Shown: positions 8,260 through 17,400 of the stretch, one piece after another
Numbering within the stretch: the first letter of the stretch is position 1
How the letters are laid out: every line of letters starts with the position of its first letter
Origin: JADGRB01 sp036267635
GTDB lineage: Bacteria > Myxococcota_A > Polyangia > Fen-1088
Length of the DNA stretch: 64,000 nt
NCBI GenBank assembly: GCA_036267635.1
Contig: DATAVR010000017.1
Span: 3,354 to 67,353 of the forward strand
Direction of reading: 5' to 3'
Translations under genes and position numbers: made by a program
Notes under the pieces: model-generated
Database searches by the model: none
What the model was told of the DNA's origin: nothing
What the model saw: only the letters and a program-made list of their open reading frames with translations

Positions 8260-9400
8260 GCGTCGCGACGGTGGCCGCGGGGCTGTCGGGCGCGGGGGGC
8301 GGTGGCGCGGCGACGTCGACCGGCAGCGGAGCCGGCGGCGTGGCGGGCGCGGCCGCGATCGGCTCCTGGGCCGATCTCGGCACGACGGGGATCGGCGGCG
8401 CCGCGGGCCCCGCCGGGACCAGCGGAGGAGCCGCGGGCGAGGCCGATGTCGAAGCTGCCGCGGAAGCCGGCGCAGAAGTCGTCATCGACGCCACGCGGGC
8501 GCCCGGCGACAGCTTCTGCGGGTGGCTGATGATCCAGTCGGCGACGCGCGCCACGTCGCCGAAGCGGGTCATCTTCCCGTCGTCGCCGAGGAACGCCATG
8601 TAGTAGTTGCGGCCGTCGATCTTGGTCGCCACCACCAGGCAGTAGCGGGCCTCGTCGTTGTAGCCGGTCTTGCCGCCCAGCACCTGGACGTTGCCGCGCG
8701 CCGCCGGGTGGTTGGTGTTGTTGTAGTGAATCGGCGGCTTGCCGACCGGATGCGCGTCGTACTCGGCGCGCCGGGTGATCGCCGCCAGCGTCGGGTTGGC
8801 CATCACCGCCCTCAAAAGGGCGATGATCTCGCGCGGGGTCGAGACGTTCCCCGTCGAGAGGCCCGTCGGCTCGTGGAAGCGCGTGCTCTTGAGCCCCAGC
8901 GCGTGCGCCTTGGCGTTCATCGCCGTCGTCAGCTGCGCGGGGGTGAGCTTCACCGACCGCCCCAGCGCCGGGATGGCCCGGTTGTCCGAGCCCATCAGCG
9001 CCGAATGCAGCAGATCGCGGTTGGAGAGCGTCATCCCCTCGAACAGCCGCGAGCGCGCCCCACCCTTGGCGACCTCGATGTCGTTCTTGTTGATCGTCGA
9101 CAGCCCTTCGAGCTCGACCCCTTTTTCCGCCACCACCAGCGTCGCCGCCAGCTTGGAGATCGAGGCGATCGGGCGCTCCTTGTCGGCGTTCTTGGCGAAC
9201 ACCGCGCGTCCCCCCTCGTCGATCACCAGCGCCGCTTGCGCCTGGACGTTGGGGAGCCCGCCCCGCGTGGCCGCGACCGGCCGCTCACGCTCGACGTGCT
9301 TGCGGCGCTTCACCGCGTGGCGGGCAAACGCGTTCCCGCTCAAGAGCACGACCGCCAGAGCGGCGGCCAAGGCCCCGGCGGGCCGATTGAGGCGCCCCAT
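8255..9400 (-). CDS. D-alanyl-D-alanine endopeptidase, PBP7-type (peptidase S11)
   Basis: The 381-residue product has a signal peptide (about 1-26) and the three penicillin-binding motifs: SxxK (S80-I-S-K83), SDN at about 137-139 and KTG at about 242-244. These place it in peptidase family S11 (PBP7/PbpG-like DD-endopeptidases), which trim peptidoglycan cross-links in the periplasm. After about residue 295 comes a 90-residue Pro/Ala-rich tail with no recognisable domain. The ATG at 9398-9400 follows a TATAAC box by 10 bases. Upstream in-frame extensions run into the next gene and are not used. Confidence 0.9.
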   Translation of the reverse strand: MGRLNRPAGALAAALAVVLLSGNAFARHAVKRRKHVERERPVAATRGGLPNVQAQAALVIDEGGRAVFAKNADKERPIASISKLAATLVVAEKGVELEGLSTINKNDIEVAKGGARSRLFEGMTLSNRDLLHSALMGSDNRAIPALGRSVKLTPAQLTTAMNAKAHALGLKSTRFHEPTGLSTGNVSTPREIIALLRAVMANPTLAAITRRAEYDAHPVGKPPIHYNNTNHPAARGNVQVLGGKTGYNDEARYCLVVATKIDGRNYYMAFLGDDGKMTRFGDVARVADWIISHPQKLSPGARVASMTTSAPASAAASTSASPAAPPLVPAGPAAPPIPVVPRSAQEPIAAAPATPPAPLPVDVAAPPPPAPDSPAATVATP

Positions 9401-9410
9401 CACCTCGACA

Positions 9411-9416
9411 GTTATA
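9411..9416 (-). promoter_or_regulatory. -10-like box (TATAAC) before the endopeptidase gene
   Basis: TATAAC on the minus strand ends 10 bases before the ATG at 9400 and overlaps the stop codon of the upstream acyltransferase gene. Confidence 0.4.
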
Positions 9417-10593
9417 AAGGACCGAGCGGCGCGGGCAAGTTCCCCGCCGGTTTGGGCACCGAGATCTTGCGCCAGCCGTGCCAGTACTTCAGGCGCAGCT
9501 TGGCCACCACAGCCATCGCCGCGGTCATGAGGACGAGCCCAACCGTGGCGCCCCACATGCTGAGGCGGTGGTGCAACCGGCCGAGCAGGAGGCCGTAGAC
9601 GAGCTCGACGTGCACCCAATAGACGAGCAGCGAGGTCTGCCCGAAGAGCCGCATGAGCGAGAACCAGTGGCGCGGAAAGACGCGCGTCACCAAATAAGCG
9701 AGGAGAGCGAGCGGACCGATCTGGCCCAGCCGGTAAAAGAAGGTCCCCGGCCCCATCTGCTGCACCAGGTCCGACGGGTAGTGGATGATGTACGGGTTGT
9801 GGGCGCGGACGATCACCACCGCGCGCATCATCGCCACCCCGACCGCGCCGCTGACGACGAAGGCGATCGCCTGCTTGCGCGCGCTGGCGCTGCTGCGGAC
9901 CCAGTAGTGGCCGATGAGGACGCCGACGAGCGGCCAGGCCAGCGACGGAAAAAGCGGGAACCAGGCCATCGGCCGCTCGCCGCCCAGGTACGAGGTGAGC
10001 GGCCGCGGCAAGAACGACGGGAAGTGCATCGGGCCGACGATCGGGCCGAGCGCGATGACGACCGCCGCCGCCAGCAGGGTCGGGACAATTGCCGGTCGCC
10101 CGCGCCAGGGCGCGGTGACGAACGCCGCCACCACCATCGACGCGCCGATGCAGTTGAGGATGTCGACCCGGTAAAGATCGTGCCAGTCCCAGCAGCCGCC
10201 GAGCACGTACTCCTGCAGCCGAAACAGGTAGGCCAGCGCGATCACCTCCAGGCCGCGTTTGGCCGCGGTGCGGACCATCGTCGCGCGATCGACCTTGGCG
10301 GCGAGCTGGCTCTCGAAGCGGATCGCCATCGAGACGCCGACCAGCAACAGGAAGAGCCGCGAGGGGATGCCGCCGATGAAGCGCGTCCAGCCGTAGGCCA
10401 CCGTCGCCTTCGCCGCCTGGTTGCACCAAGAGTCGTAGAGGTGGGTCTGGATCATCAGGAGCACGGCCAGGCCGCGCAGCCAGTCGACCGCCTCGATCCG
10501 CTGCCGGCGCTTGGGCGTGGGCAGAGGGAGCGCCACCTGGACAGACCCCGGCTCGGCCCGGCGGAGCTCGGCGCGGGGGGGCGCGGAGCTCAT
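9412..10593 (-). CDS. multi-pass membrane acyltransferase, heparan-alpha-glucosaminide N-acetyltransferase-like
   Basis: The 393-residue membrane protein has about ten hydrophobic segments. After a basic N-terminal tail, VDWLRGLAVLLMIQTH at about 35-50 matches the start of the DUF1624/HGSNAT family (consensus DxlRGlailLMi.vH), whose His is implicated in acetyl transfer across the membrane. It probably acetylates a cell-envelope sugar, but the acceptor is unknown. No TANNNT box was seen before its start. It is upstream of and co-oriented with the PBP7-type gene (11-base gap), so both may belong to an envelope-maintenance unit. Confidence 0.75.
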   Translation of the reverse strand: MSSAPPRAELRRAEPGSVQVALPLPTPKRRQRIEAVDWLRGLAVLLMIQTHLYDSWCNQAAKATVAYGWTRFIGGIPSRLFLLLVGVSMAIRFESQLAAKVDRATMVRTAAKRGLEVIALAYLFRLQEYVLGGCWDWHDLYRVDILNCIGASMVVAAFVTAPWRGRPAIVPTLLAAAVVIALGPIVGPMHFPSFLPRPLTSYLGGERPMAWFPLFPSLAWPLVGVLIGHYWVRSSASARKQAIAFVVSGAVGVAMMRAVVIVRAHNPYIIHYPSDLVQQMGPGTFFYRLGQIGPLALLAYLVTRVFPRHWFSLMRLFGQTSLLVYWVHVELVYGLLLGRLHHRLSMWGATVGLVLMTAAMAVVAKLRLKYWHGWRKISVPKPAGNLPAPLGPL

Positions 10594-10644
10594 CCCAGAG
10601 GCCCCTCTGACAGGCCCAAGATGGACGAATTTGCCGTGTCCAAG

Positions 10645-10669
10645 ACCGTCTCAATTCCTGCCGGACGGT
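10645..10669. repeat. short inverted repeat upstream of the rplC promoter
   Basis: ACCGTC (10645-10650) and GACGGT (10664-10669) are separated by 13 bases and lie 41 bases before the -35 element. It could be an operator or chance. Confidence 0.25.
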
Positions 10670-10709
10670 GTACGGTTGTCAACGTCTTTTCGCGCGGCCA
10701 CCGCGCGCG

Positions 10710-10738
10710 TTGACATTGTGTGAGGGGGGGACTATAAA
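10710..10738 (+). promoter_or_regulatory. consensus housekeeping-sigma promoter of rplC
   Basis: TTGACA (10710-10715) and TATAAA (10733-10738) are separated by 17 bases, close to the sigma-70 consensus and the best promoter in the window. The predicted start point is near 10745, leaving only about 6 bases of leader before the ATG at 10751. Confidence 0.85.
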
Positions 10739-10750
10739 CCGCCGCTCGCC

Positions 10751-11506
10751 ATGTCTCTCAAAATGGGCCTTTTGGGCCGTAAGATCGGAATGACCCAGGT
10801 GTTTCATGACGACGGGTCCGCCCTGGGCGTTACCGCCGTCTCCGTCGGCCCCTGCGTGGTCGTCGGCAAGCGCACCGTCGAGAAGCACGGCTACTCGGCG
10901 GTCCAGCTCGGCTTCGAGGAGAAGACCCTCCGGCTGGTGACGCGCCCGGAGAGCGGCTACTTCAAGAAGGCCAACATCGAAAAGCCCCTGCGCCACCTGC
11001 GCGAGGTGCGGCTCGAGGCCAAAGAGCTCGAGAAGTACGAGGTGGGCAAGGTCATCCGCGCGTCGGAGGTGTTCAAGCCGGGCGACGTCATCGACGTGGT
11101 CGGTACGACCAAGGGCAAGGGCTATCAGGGCGTCATGAAGAAGCACCGCATGGCGGGCGACTCGGCGACCCACGGAACGCACGAGTTCTTCCGCCACGGC
11201 GGCTCGATCGGCTGCCGCCTCACCCCCGGCCGCGTCCACAAGGGCAAGCGGATGTCGGGGCTCATGGGGAACGTCAAGAGCACGGCCTCCGACCTGGTCG
11301 TGGTGAGCGTGCTCGACGACAAGGATCTCGTCCTCATCAAGGGGCCGGTCCCCGGACCGGCCAACGGCGTCGTCCTCGTGAAGGGGAGCGTCAAGGACGT
11401 CAGGAAGTACGTCGTCCCGCGCCAGATCAAAGAGGTCGAGTCGAAGAACCCGATGAAGGCCTCCAAGAAGGGCGCTCCGGCAGCGGCCGCGTCCAAGAAG
11501 AAGTAG
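10751..11506 (+). CDS. rplC: 50S ribosomal protein L3
   Basis: The product has 251 residues. The body matches L3: the N-terminal GLLGRKIGMTQVF block, and the conserved loop HRMAGDSATHGTHEFFRHGG followed by the GSIGCRLTPGRVHKG-like segment that reaches the peptidyl-transferase centre. The tail (about 230-251) is Lys/Ala-rich and longer than in E. coli L3 (209 residues). L3 normally sits in the S10 operon between rpsJ and rplD. Here no other ribosomal gene is present; it has its own strong promoter and is followed by rlmE. I cannot tell whether it is the only copy in the genome. Confidence 0.95.
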   Translation: MSLKMGLLGRKIGMTQVFHDDGSALGVTAVSVGPCVVVGKRTVEKHGYSAVQLGFEEKTLRLVTRPESGYFKKANIEKPLRHLREVRLEAKELEKYEVGKVIRASEVFKPGDVIDVVGTTKGKGYQGVMKKHRMAGDSATHGTHEFFRHGGSIGCRLTPGRVHKGKRMSGLMGNVKSTASDLVVVSVLDDKDLVLIKGPVPGPANGVVLVKGSVKDVRKYVVPRQIKEVESKNPMKASKKGAPAAAASKKK

Positions 11507-11547
11507 CGCGGCGCGCGCCGCGCGGGCTCGATCGACGAGGCGCTCTT

Positions 11548-12144
11548 TTGTCGAAGCTCGGCGATCCTCGCCACCGTCACGACGCCTTTTTCAAGAAGGC
11601 CCGCGGCGCCGGCTTCGCCGCGCGCTCGGTCTACAAGCTGGAGGAGATCGACCGCAAGCTGCGGCTCCTGCGGGCCGGTGACCGGGTGCTCGACCTCGGC
11701 TGCCGGCCGGGCTCGTGGCTGCAGTATGCGAAGAAGGCGGTCGGCGCGCACGGCGCCGTGGTCGGGATCGACCGCGATCCGCTGCCGCAGCCGATCGCCG
11801 GCGCCCGCGTCCTCTGCGCCGATCTGCTGACCGTCACCGACGGCGAGCTTTTGGGGGAACTGAAGGCGTTCGACGTTGTCCTCTCGGACATGGCCCCCAA
11901 CACCACCGGGATCCGGGCCACTGACCAGGCGCGCTCGGCGGCGCTGGTCGAGGAGGCGCTCGGGCGCGCGGAACGCCTGCTGGCGCCCGGCGGCGGCTTC
12001 GTGGCCAAGATCTTCCAGGGGCCCGACGTCGAAGTCATTCGAAAGCGGATGGCGGCCCGCTTCGCCCAGGTCCGCACGCTCAAGCCCGAGGGGTCACGCG
12101 CGGAGAGCACCGAGATTTACCTGGCGGGCAAGGGCTTCGCGTAG
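11548..12144 (+). CDS. rlmE: 23S rRNA (uridine-2'-O)-methyltransferase RlmE (RrmJ/FtsJ)
   Basis: RlmE methylates the 2'-O of U2552 (E. coli numbering) in the A-loop of 23S rRNA late in 50S assembly. The 198-residue product has the SAM-binding LDLGCRPGSWLQ (about 48-59) and the K-D-K-E tetrad: Lys in FFKKA, Asp in LSDMAP (about 113), Lys in VAKIF and Glu in STEIYL. The start is TTG at 11548, which gives the usual N-terminus. It is 41 bases after rplC and probably co-transcribed, linking a 50S protein with a 50S maturation enzyme. Confidence 0.93.
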   Translation: MSKLGDPRHRHDAFFKKARGAGFAARSVYKLEEIDRKLRLLRAGDRVLDLGCRPGSWLQYAKKAVGAHGAVVGIDRDPLPQPIAGARVLCADLLTVTDGELLGELKAFDVVLSDMAPNTTGIRATDQARSAALVEEALGRAERLLAPGGGFVAKIFQGPDVEVIRKRMAARFAQVRTLKPEGSRAESTEIYLAGKGFA

Positions 12145-12147
12145 ACT
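12142..12147 (+). promoter_or_regulatory. -10-like box (TAGACT) before the VWA gene
   Basis: TAGACT begins with the stop codon of rlmE and ends 14 bases before the ATG at 12162. It may be a promoter for the next gene or part of a read-through unit. Confidence 0.35.
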
Positions 12148-12161
12148 TTTCGCGGACGCCG

Positions 12162-14243
12162 ATGAAGCTCGCCGCGTTCGCCCTCGCCGCCGTCTCGCTC
12201 AGCACCGTCCACGCCTCGGCGGCGACGTCGCCTCCCGCGCCCGCTACGCAGAAGATCGCCATCGACGCGCGCGGCCCGCTGGCCCTCGTCGAGGTGACCC
12301 GCACGGTGGCGGCCGAGGCGGGGGGCGAGCACGGCAGCGAAGCGCTGCTCGATCTGGCGCTCCCCGACGGCAGCGCCCTCGTCTCCGTCGAAGTACGCGA
12401 CGGCGGCCGCTGGCGCACGGTCGCGCCGGCCGCCGAGGGCGCCGCGCGCACCGCCGAGGTCTACCGGGCCGAGAGCACGGCGCGTGGTGTGACACCGGCC
12501 AGTGAGCCATACGACGAGAACGCCACCCACCGGCTGCGCCTCCTGCGCAGCGCGGGCCACGGGACGGCGTCGTTCATGGTGCGCTACCGCTTCGCGGTCC
12601 TCCCGATCGCCGCCAGCGGCCGCCTCGTCGTGCGCTTCCCGGCGGCAATCGAGCGGCTCCCCCCGGCGGCCGAGGTGACCTTGCAGCTGCGCGGCGCCAG
12701 CGACGGCGAGATTGCCGGCGTGCCCACCACGCTTGGGCCGAGCGCCGGCGCTGTCACCGGTCGCGCTTCCACGCGTGGCGCCTGGGAGGTGGCCTGGACG
12801 CCACGCGATCCGGCAACCGGGCGCGACACCCTCCCGCTGGAGGCGCGGGTCGCGATCGCGCCGCTCTCGCCCGAGCAGACCGCGCTGGCGTTCCTGGTGC
12901 GCCACCGTCCGAGCGCCTCGACGGCCACACCACAAAGCCTCCTCTTCGTCGTCGATCGCTCGCGCAGCGTGGGGCTGCCGGGGCTTTCGGCCGAACGCGA
13001 TCTGGTGCGCGCGATCATCGAAGCGCTCCCTCCCAGCACGCGTTTCGACGCGCTCTTTTTCGACCGCGGCACCAAGCGCCTCTTCCCGATGAGTCGCCCC
13101 GCGACGCACGAAGCGATCGAGGGCTTCGAGACGGAGATGGTCCCCGACCGACTGCGCAACGGGACCGACCTGTCGAGCGCGCTGCGCGACGCCGGCGCGC
13201 TCTTGCGGCGCGAGGCGACGACATTCGGGCCGCGCACCCTGCTGGTCCTGGTCACCGACGGCGCCTTGGCCGACGATCTGGACGGCGCGGCGCTCGACCA
13301 CGCGCTCGGATCGACGCAGGGCCTCGACATCGCGCTGGCGGCGCTCACCATCCGCCCCGTCGACGATGAACCGATCGCGCCGCGCGCCCGCGACGCCCTG
13401 CGCGCGCTGGCGGCCGCCCGCGGCGGCGTGGCCCGCGAGCTCCGCGCGAACGAGATCGCCGACGCCGTCCCGGCCGCGCTCGCCGACCTGCAGCGCGGTG
13501 GCGATCTCGGCGCGATACGGCTCACCGCCGATGGAACTGAGCGACGCCTGTCAGAGGGCTTGCCGCCCGGTGGTGCCCTGGCGGGCGTCATCCCGCTCAA
13601 AGGGCGGCCGCCGCGCGCCGTGCACGTCGAAGCTGTCGCGCGCGGACTGCGGATCTCCCTCACGCCGGCCTCCGCGCGTCTCCCGCCGGATTGGTTGCGT
13701 CCCTGGATCGCCCGCGGCCGGTCGGATCCGACGCGGTTTTTGAGCGCGCCGTCGCTGGTCGCGCTCGTCGAGCCTGTCGCGCACACCTCCGGCGCTGCCG
13801 AGGCGGCGGTCAAAGGCTCGATGGATCGGATGGTGGTGCGGAACGTGTTGTCGCTGGCTTACATGCCGCGGGCGCGGGCCTGCTACCTGAATCGCACCGC
13901 GGCGACGCCGGCGCTGCGCGATCTCGCCGGGAAGGTGCGGCTGGCGATCGATCTGGTGCGCGGCGAGGTCGACCGGGCGACCATCGAATCGTCGACGCTC
14001 GCCAACCCCGACATCGAGCGCTGCCTGCAGGAGAGCGCGTTCGAGATCGAGGTCCCGCGCGCCGCCCGCAGCGACGCGCCGGTCACCGCCGTGCTCAATA
14101 TGGTCTTTCGCCCGCGCACCCCCGACAGGAAGGCCGACGTCGATCTGGGCGCCGTGGGCGATCAGATCGACCTCGTCATCGAGGAGACACAACGCCGGGA
14201 AGCGGCCGCGAAACCACCGACGACACATCCCGGCCAGCCGTAG
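12162..14243 (+). CDS. secreted VIT/VWA-domain protein with AgmX/PglI-type C-terminus
   Basis: The 693-residue product has a signal peptide (1-20). A beta-rich VIT-like domain follows (about 25-215), then a von Willebrand factor A domain (about 255-420) with an intact MIDAS DxSxS motif (DRSRS near 267-271). The C-terminal region (about 565-660) carries AYMPRARACY...C, the layout of the AgmX/PglI C-terminal or TonB-like domain found in myxobacterial motility and envelope proteins. It probably acts at the periplasmic or outer surface in metal-dependent protein binding. The same C-terminal domain type occurs in the gene at 47360-48028. Confidence 0.75.
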   Translation: MKLAAFALAAVSLSTVHASAATSPPAPATQKIAIDARGPLALVEVTRTVAAEAGGEHGSEALLDLALPDGSALVSVEVRDGGRWRTVAPAAEGAARTAEVYRAESTARGVTPASEPYDENATHRLRLLRSAGHGTASFMVRYRFAVLPIAASGRLVVRFPAAIERLPPAAEVTLQLRGASDGEIAGVPTTLGPSAGAVTGRASTRGAWEVAWTPRDPATGRDTLPLEARVAIAPLSPEQTALAFLVRHRPSASTATPQSLLFVVDRSRSVGLPGLSAERDLVRAIIEALPPSTRFDALFFDRGTKRLFPMSRPATHEAIEGFETEMVPDRLRNGTDLSSALRDAGALLRREATTFGPRTLLVLVTDGALADDLDGAALDHALGSTQGLDIALAALTIRPVDDEPIAPRARDALRALAAARGGVARELRANEIADAVPAALADLQRGGDLGAIRLTADGTERRLSEGLPPGGALAGVIPLKGRPPRAVHVEAVARGLRISLTPASARLPPDWLRPWIARGRSDPTRFLSAPSLVALVEPVAHTSGAAEAAVKGSMDRMVVRNVLSLAYMPRARACYLNRTAATPALRDLAGKVRLAIDLVRGEVDRATIESSTLANPDIERCLQESAFEIEVPRAARSDAPVTAVLNMVFRPRTPDRKADVDLGAVGDQIDLVIEETQRREAAAKPPTTHPGQP

Positions 14244-14257
14244 CGGCGCTTCGGCCG
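14242..14257. terminator. small hairpin after the VWA gene
   Basis: GCGGC-GCTTCG-GCCGC lies directly after the TAG of the VWA gene. The stem is only 5 bp with no T run, so it is a weak candidate. Confidence 0.3.
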
Positions 14258-14400
14258 CCAAAGGCCCGTGTGCAAAACCTTGCACGCTCGCCCGGCAATC
14301 AAACGGCGTTACAAATCTGCCGACGGCGACGACGAAGCTGGACTTCCAGATTGGCGCTCTTGTACGTTACGCCCCGTCCGTCAGTCGCAAAAACGCAGTT

Positions 14401-14414
14401 TAGTGTGAAGGGAG
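14401..14414 (+). promoter_or_regulatory. TAGTGT box and Shine-Dalgarno before the giant lipoprotein gene
   Basis: TAGTGT (14401-14406) is directly followed by an AAGGGAG Shine-Dalgarno (14408-14414), 5 bases before the GTG at 14420. The Shine-Dalgarno decides the start; the box may be coincidental here. Confidence 0.4.
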
Positions 14415-14419
14415 CTACC

Positions 14420-17400
14420 GTGGGGATCCGTCGGGGGTTCGTGGTCGGTTGTGGTCTGTTGGGCGCAGTGTGGACCGTGGGATGCGTGGTTCCGTCTTCT
14501 CCAGACGAGCCCGCCGCGACGACGCGGGTGCAATCCGCCGTCAGCGGATTCGCGGGCGTCCTCACCCAGCATAACGATCTGGGTCGCACGGGCGCCAACC
14601 TGAGCGAGACGATCCTCAACACCAGCAACGTCAAGGTCGGGACCTTCGGCAAGCTGCACGCGCTGGCCGTCACCGGCCAGGTCTACGCGCAGCCGCTGTA
14701 CATGCCGAGCATCCAGACCACCAACGGGATCAAGAACCTCGTCTTCATCGCCACCGAGGCCAACGACGTCTATGCCTACAACGCCGACAGCCCCTGGGAT
14801 CTCGTCTGGTCGCGCACCAACTTCGAGATGCCCTGGGCCTCGACCGCCTGCTCGAACACGCAGCCGCTGCTCGGCATCAGCAGCACGCCGGTCATCGATC
14901 CGCTGTCGATGACGATGTACGTCGCCGCCAAGACGAACCAGGGCGGCGTGTTCAAGTACATGCTCCACGCGCTCAATCTGACCAACGGCGCCGACCGGAC
15001 CGGCAGCCCGATCGACATGTCGCTCGACGGGTCCCAACACCCGCTCACCGTCCCCGGAACCGGCGACGGCGCTCCCGACGGCGGCTCGGGGATCACCTTC
15101 GATCCGATGCGGCAGCTCAACCGGGTCGGGCTCACGCTGTCGCAGGGCGTGCTCTTCGTCGGCTTCGCCAGCCACTGCGACACCAACAACTACCACGGCT
15201 GGATCCTGCGCTTCGACACCTCTTTCTCGCCGCCGAAGCCGCTGGCACCGTTCGTGACCAACCCCAACACCGGCCACGGCGGCCTCTGGATGGGCGGCGC
15301 CGGCTTCAGCGTCGACGCCAACAACGATCTCTACTTCGTGAGCGGCGACGGCGAAAAAGGGAAGACCACCACCGACGGCAAGCAGCTGGCGAACGCCTTC
15401 GTCCGCCTGACCACGGTCGGCCCCACGCAGACGCCGACCGTGGGCAGCTGGTTCATGCCTTCGGACGTGGCGAACCTCGACACCCTGGACCAAGACCTCG
15501 GCGCGGCCGGGCCGCTGCTGATCCCGGGCACCAACCGCATCCTCGGCGGCGGCAAAGGCGGCATCTACTACCTCCTCGACCGAACCACCATGGGCGGGTT
15601 CGTCGCCGGCAGCACGCCCGAGGCGGCCGCCATCCAGCGCTTCGCGCCGACCGCCACCGGCAACTGGATCGTCGGCAGCCCCATCTTCTGGAACAGCCCC
15701 GCCGGCGCGCGCATCTACACCTGGCCCGGCGGCACGCCGCTCGCGTCCTACGCTTTCGATCTGACCGCCCAGAAGTTCACCTCGACGACACCCCTCGCGC
15801 AGGGGACCGTCAACCCGACCGATCCGCAGGGGGGACACCTGTCGCTCTCGGCCAACGGCTCGCTCGCCGGCACCGGCATCGTCTGGGCCAACCACGGCCT
15901 GGCCAGCGAAGGGAACGGCATGCCCGTCGCTGGCGCGCTCTATGCCTTCAACGCCGAAAACGTCGCGCAGAAGCTCTGGGACTCGACGCTGGTCTCGAGT
16001 GATACGCTGACGAGCTACGCGAAGTACACGCCGCCGACGGTCGCCAACGGCAAGGTCTACGTCGCCACCTTCTCGGGCGAGGTCGACGTTTACGGCCTCC
16101 TGGCGACGCCGACCGACGCCGGCGTGCGCGACGCGGCGCCCGACCTTCCGATCACCACGGTGCTCCACTGCGGCGGCTTCGACGGCGGCGCGCCGCAACC
16201 GACGACCTGGACCTACGTCTACAACACCTACTTCGGCCCGGGGACCGCCGGCCACTGCGCCAACTGCCACGGGAACGCCGCGCCGGGCGGGTTCTCCACC
16301 GGAACCTCCCTGGCCGCCACCACCAAGGACACCTTCTATTCGGGGCTCGTCGCCATCGGGCAGATCTCGACGACGGCGGGGACCAGCTCCGCGCTCGGCA
16401 ACCCGGCGCAATCGGCGCTGAGCTGGTTCGGGCCGATGCGGACGTCGAGCGCCGGGCTCCTCATGCCGCAGGATCAGCAGGCGCTGAACCCTGCCGCGGT
16501 CGCGGCCGTCTGCGGATGGGTCGCCGCCGGCGCGCTCGACGACGCGGCGAACGGGACGGCGTGCACCAGCGGATCGCAGTGCACCTCGGGATCGTGCGTC
16601 AACGGATTCTGTTGCAACACCACCTGCACCGGCACCTGCACCGCCTGCTCGGCCGCCAAGACCGGCGGGACCAACGGCACCTGCGCCAACGTCACCGCCG
16701 GCACGACCGACGCCCGCTGCGTGGCCGCCCCGCCCTGCGGCAACACCGGCGCCTGCACCGCCACCGGCTCTTGCGCCCTGGCGCCGACCACCACCTCCTG
16801 CCGCGCGGCGAGCTGCGCCACCGGCACCGCCACCGCCGCCGCCAATTGCAACGGCGCCGGCGCCTGCCCGACCGCGGTCACCAGCGTCTGCACGCCGTTC
16901 ATCTGCGGCGCCACCGCCTGCAAGACCACCTGCGCCGCCGACACCGACTGCGTGAGCGGCGACTTCTGCTCCGGCACCGCCTGCACCGCCAAGAAGGCCA
17001 ACGGCGGCGCCTGCACCGCCACCGACCAGTGCACGTCGGGAGCGTGCGTCGACGGGTTCTGCTGCAACACCGCGTGCACGGGCGCTTGCACTGCCTGTTC
17101 GAACGCCAAGACCGGCGCCGCCAACGGCACCTGCGCCAACACCACCGCGGGGGCCAGCGACACCCGCTGCGTGACGGCCCCACCCTGCGGCAACACCGGC
17201 GCCTGCAGCGGCAGCGGCACCTGCGCCTTCGCCCCGACCACCACCTCGTGCCGCGCCGCCAGCTGCGCCTCCGGCACCGCCACCACCGCCGCCAACTGCA
17301 ACGGCGCCGGCGCCTGTCCGACCGCCGTGACGAAGAGCTGCGCGCCGTTCATCTGCGGCGCCACCGCCTGCACCATCTCGTGCACGACGGCCGCCAACTG

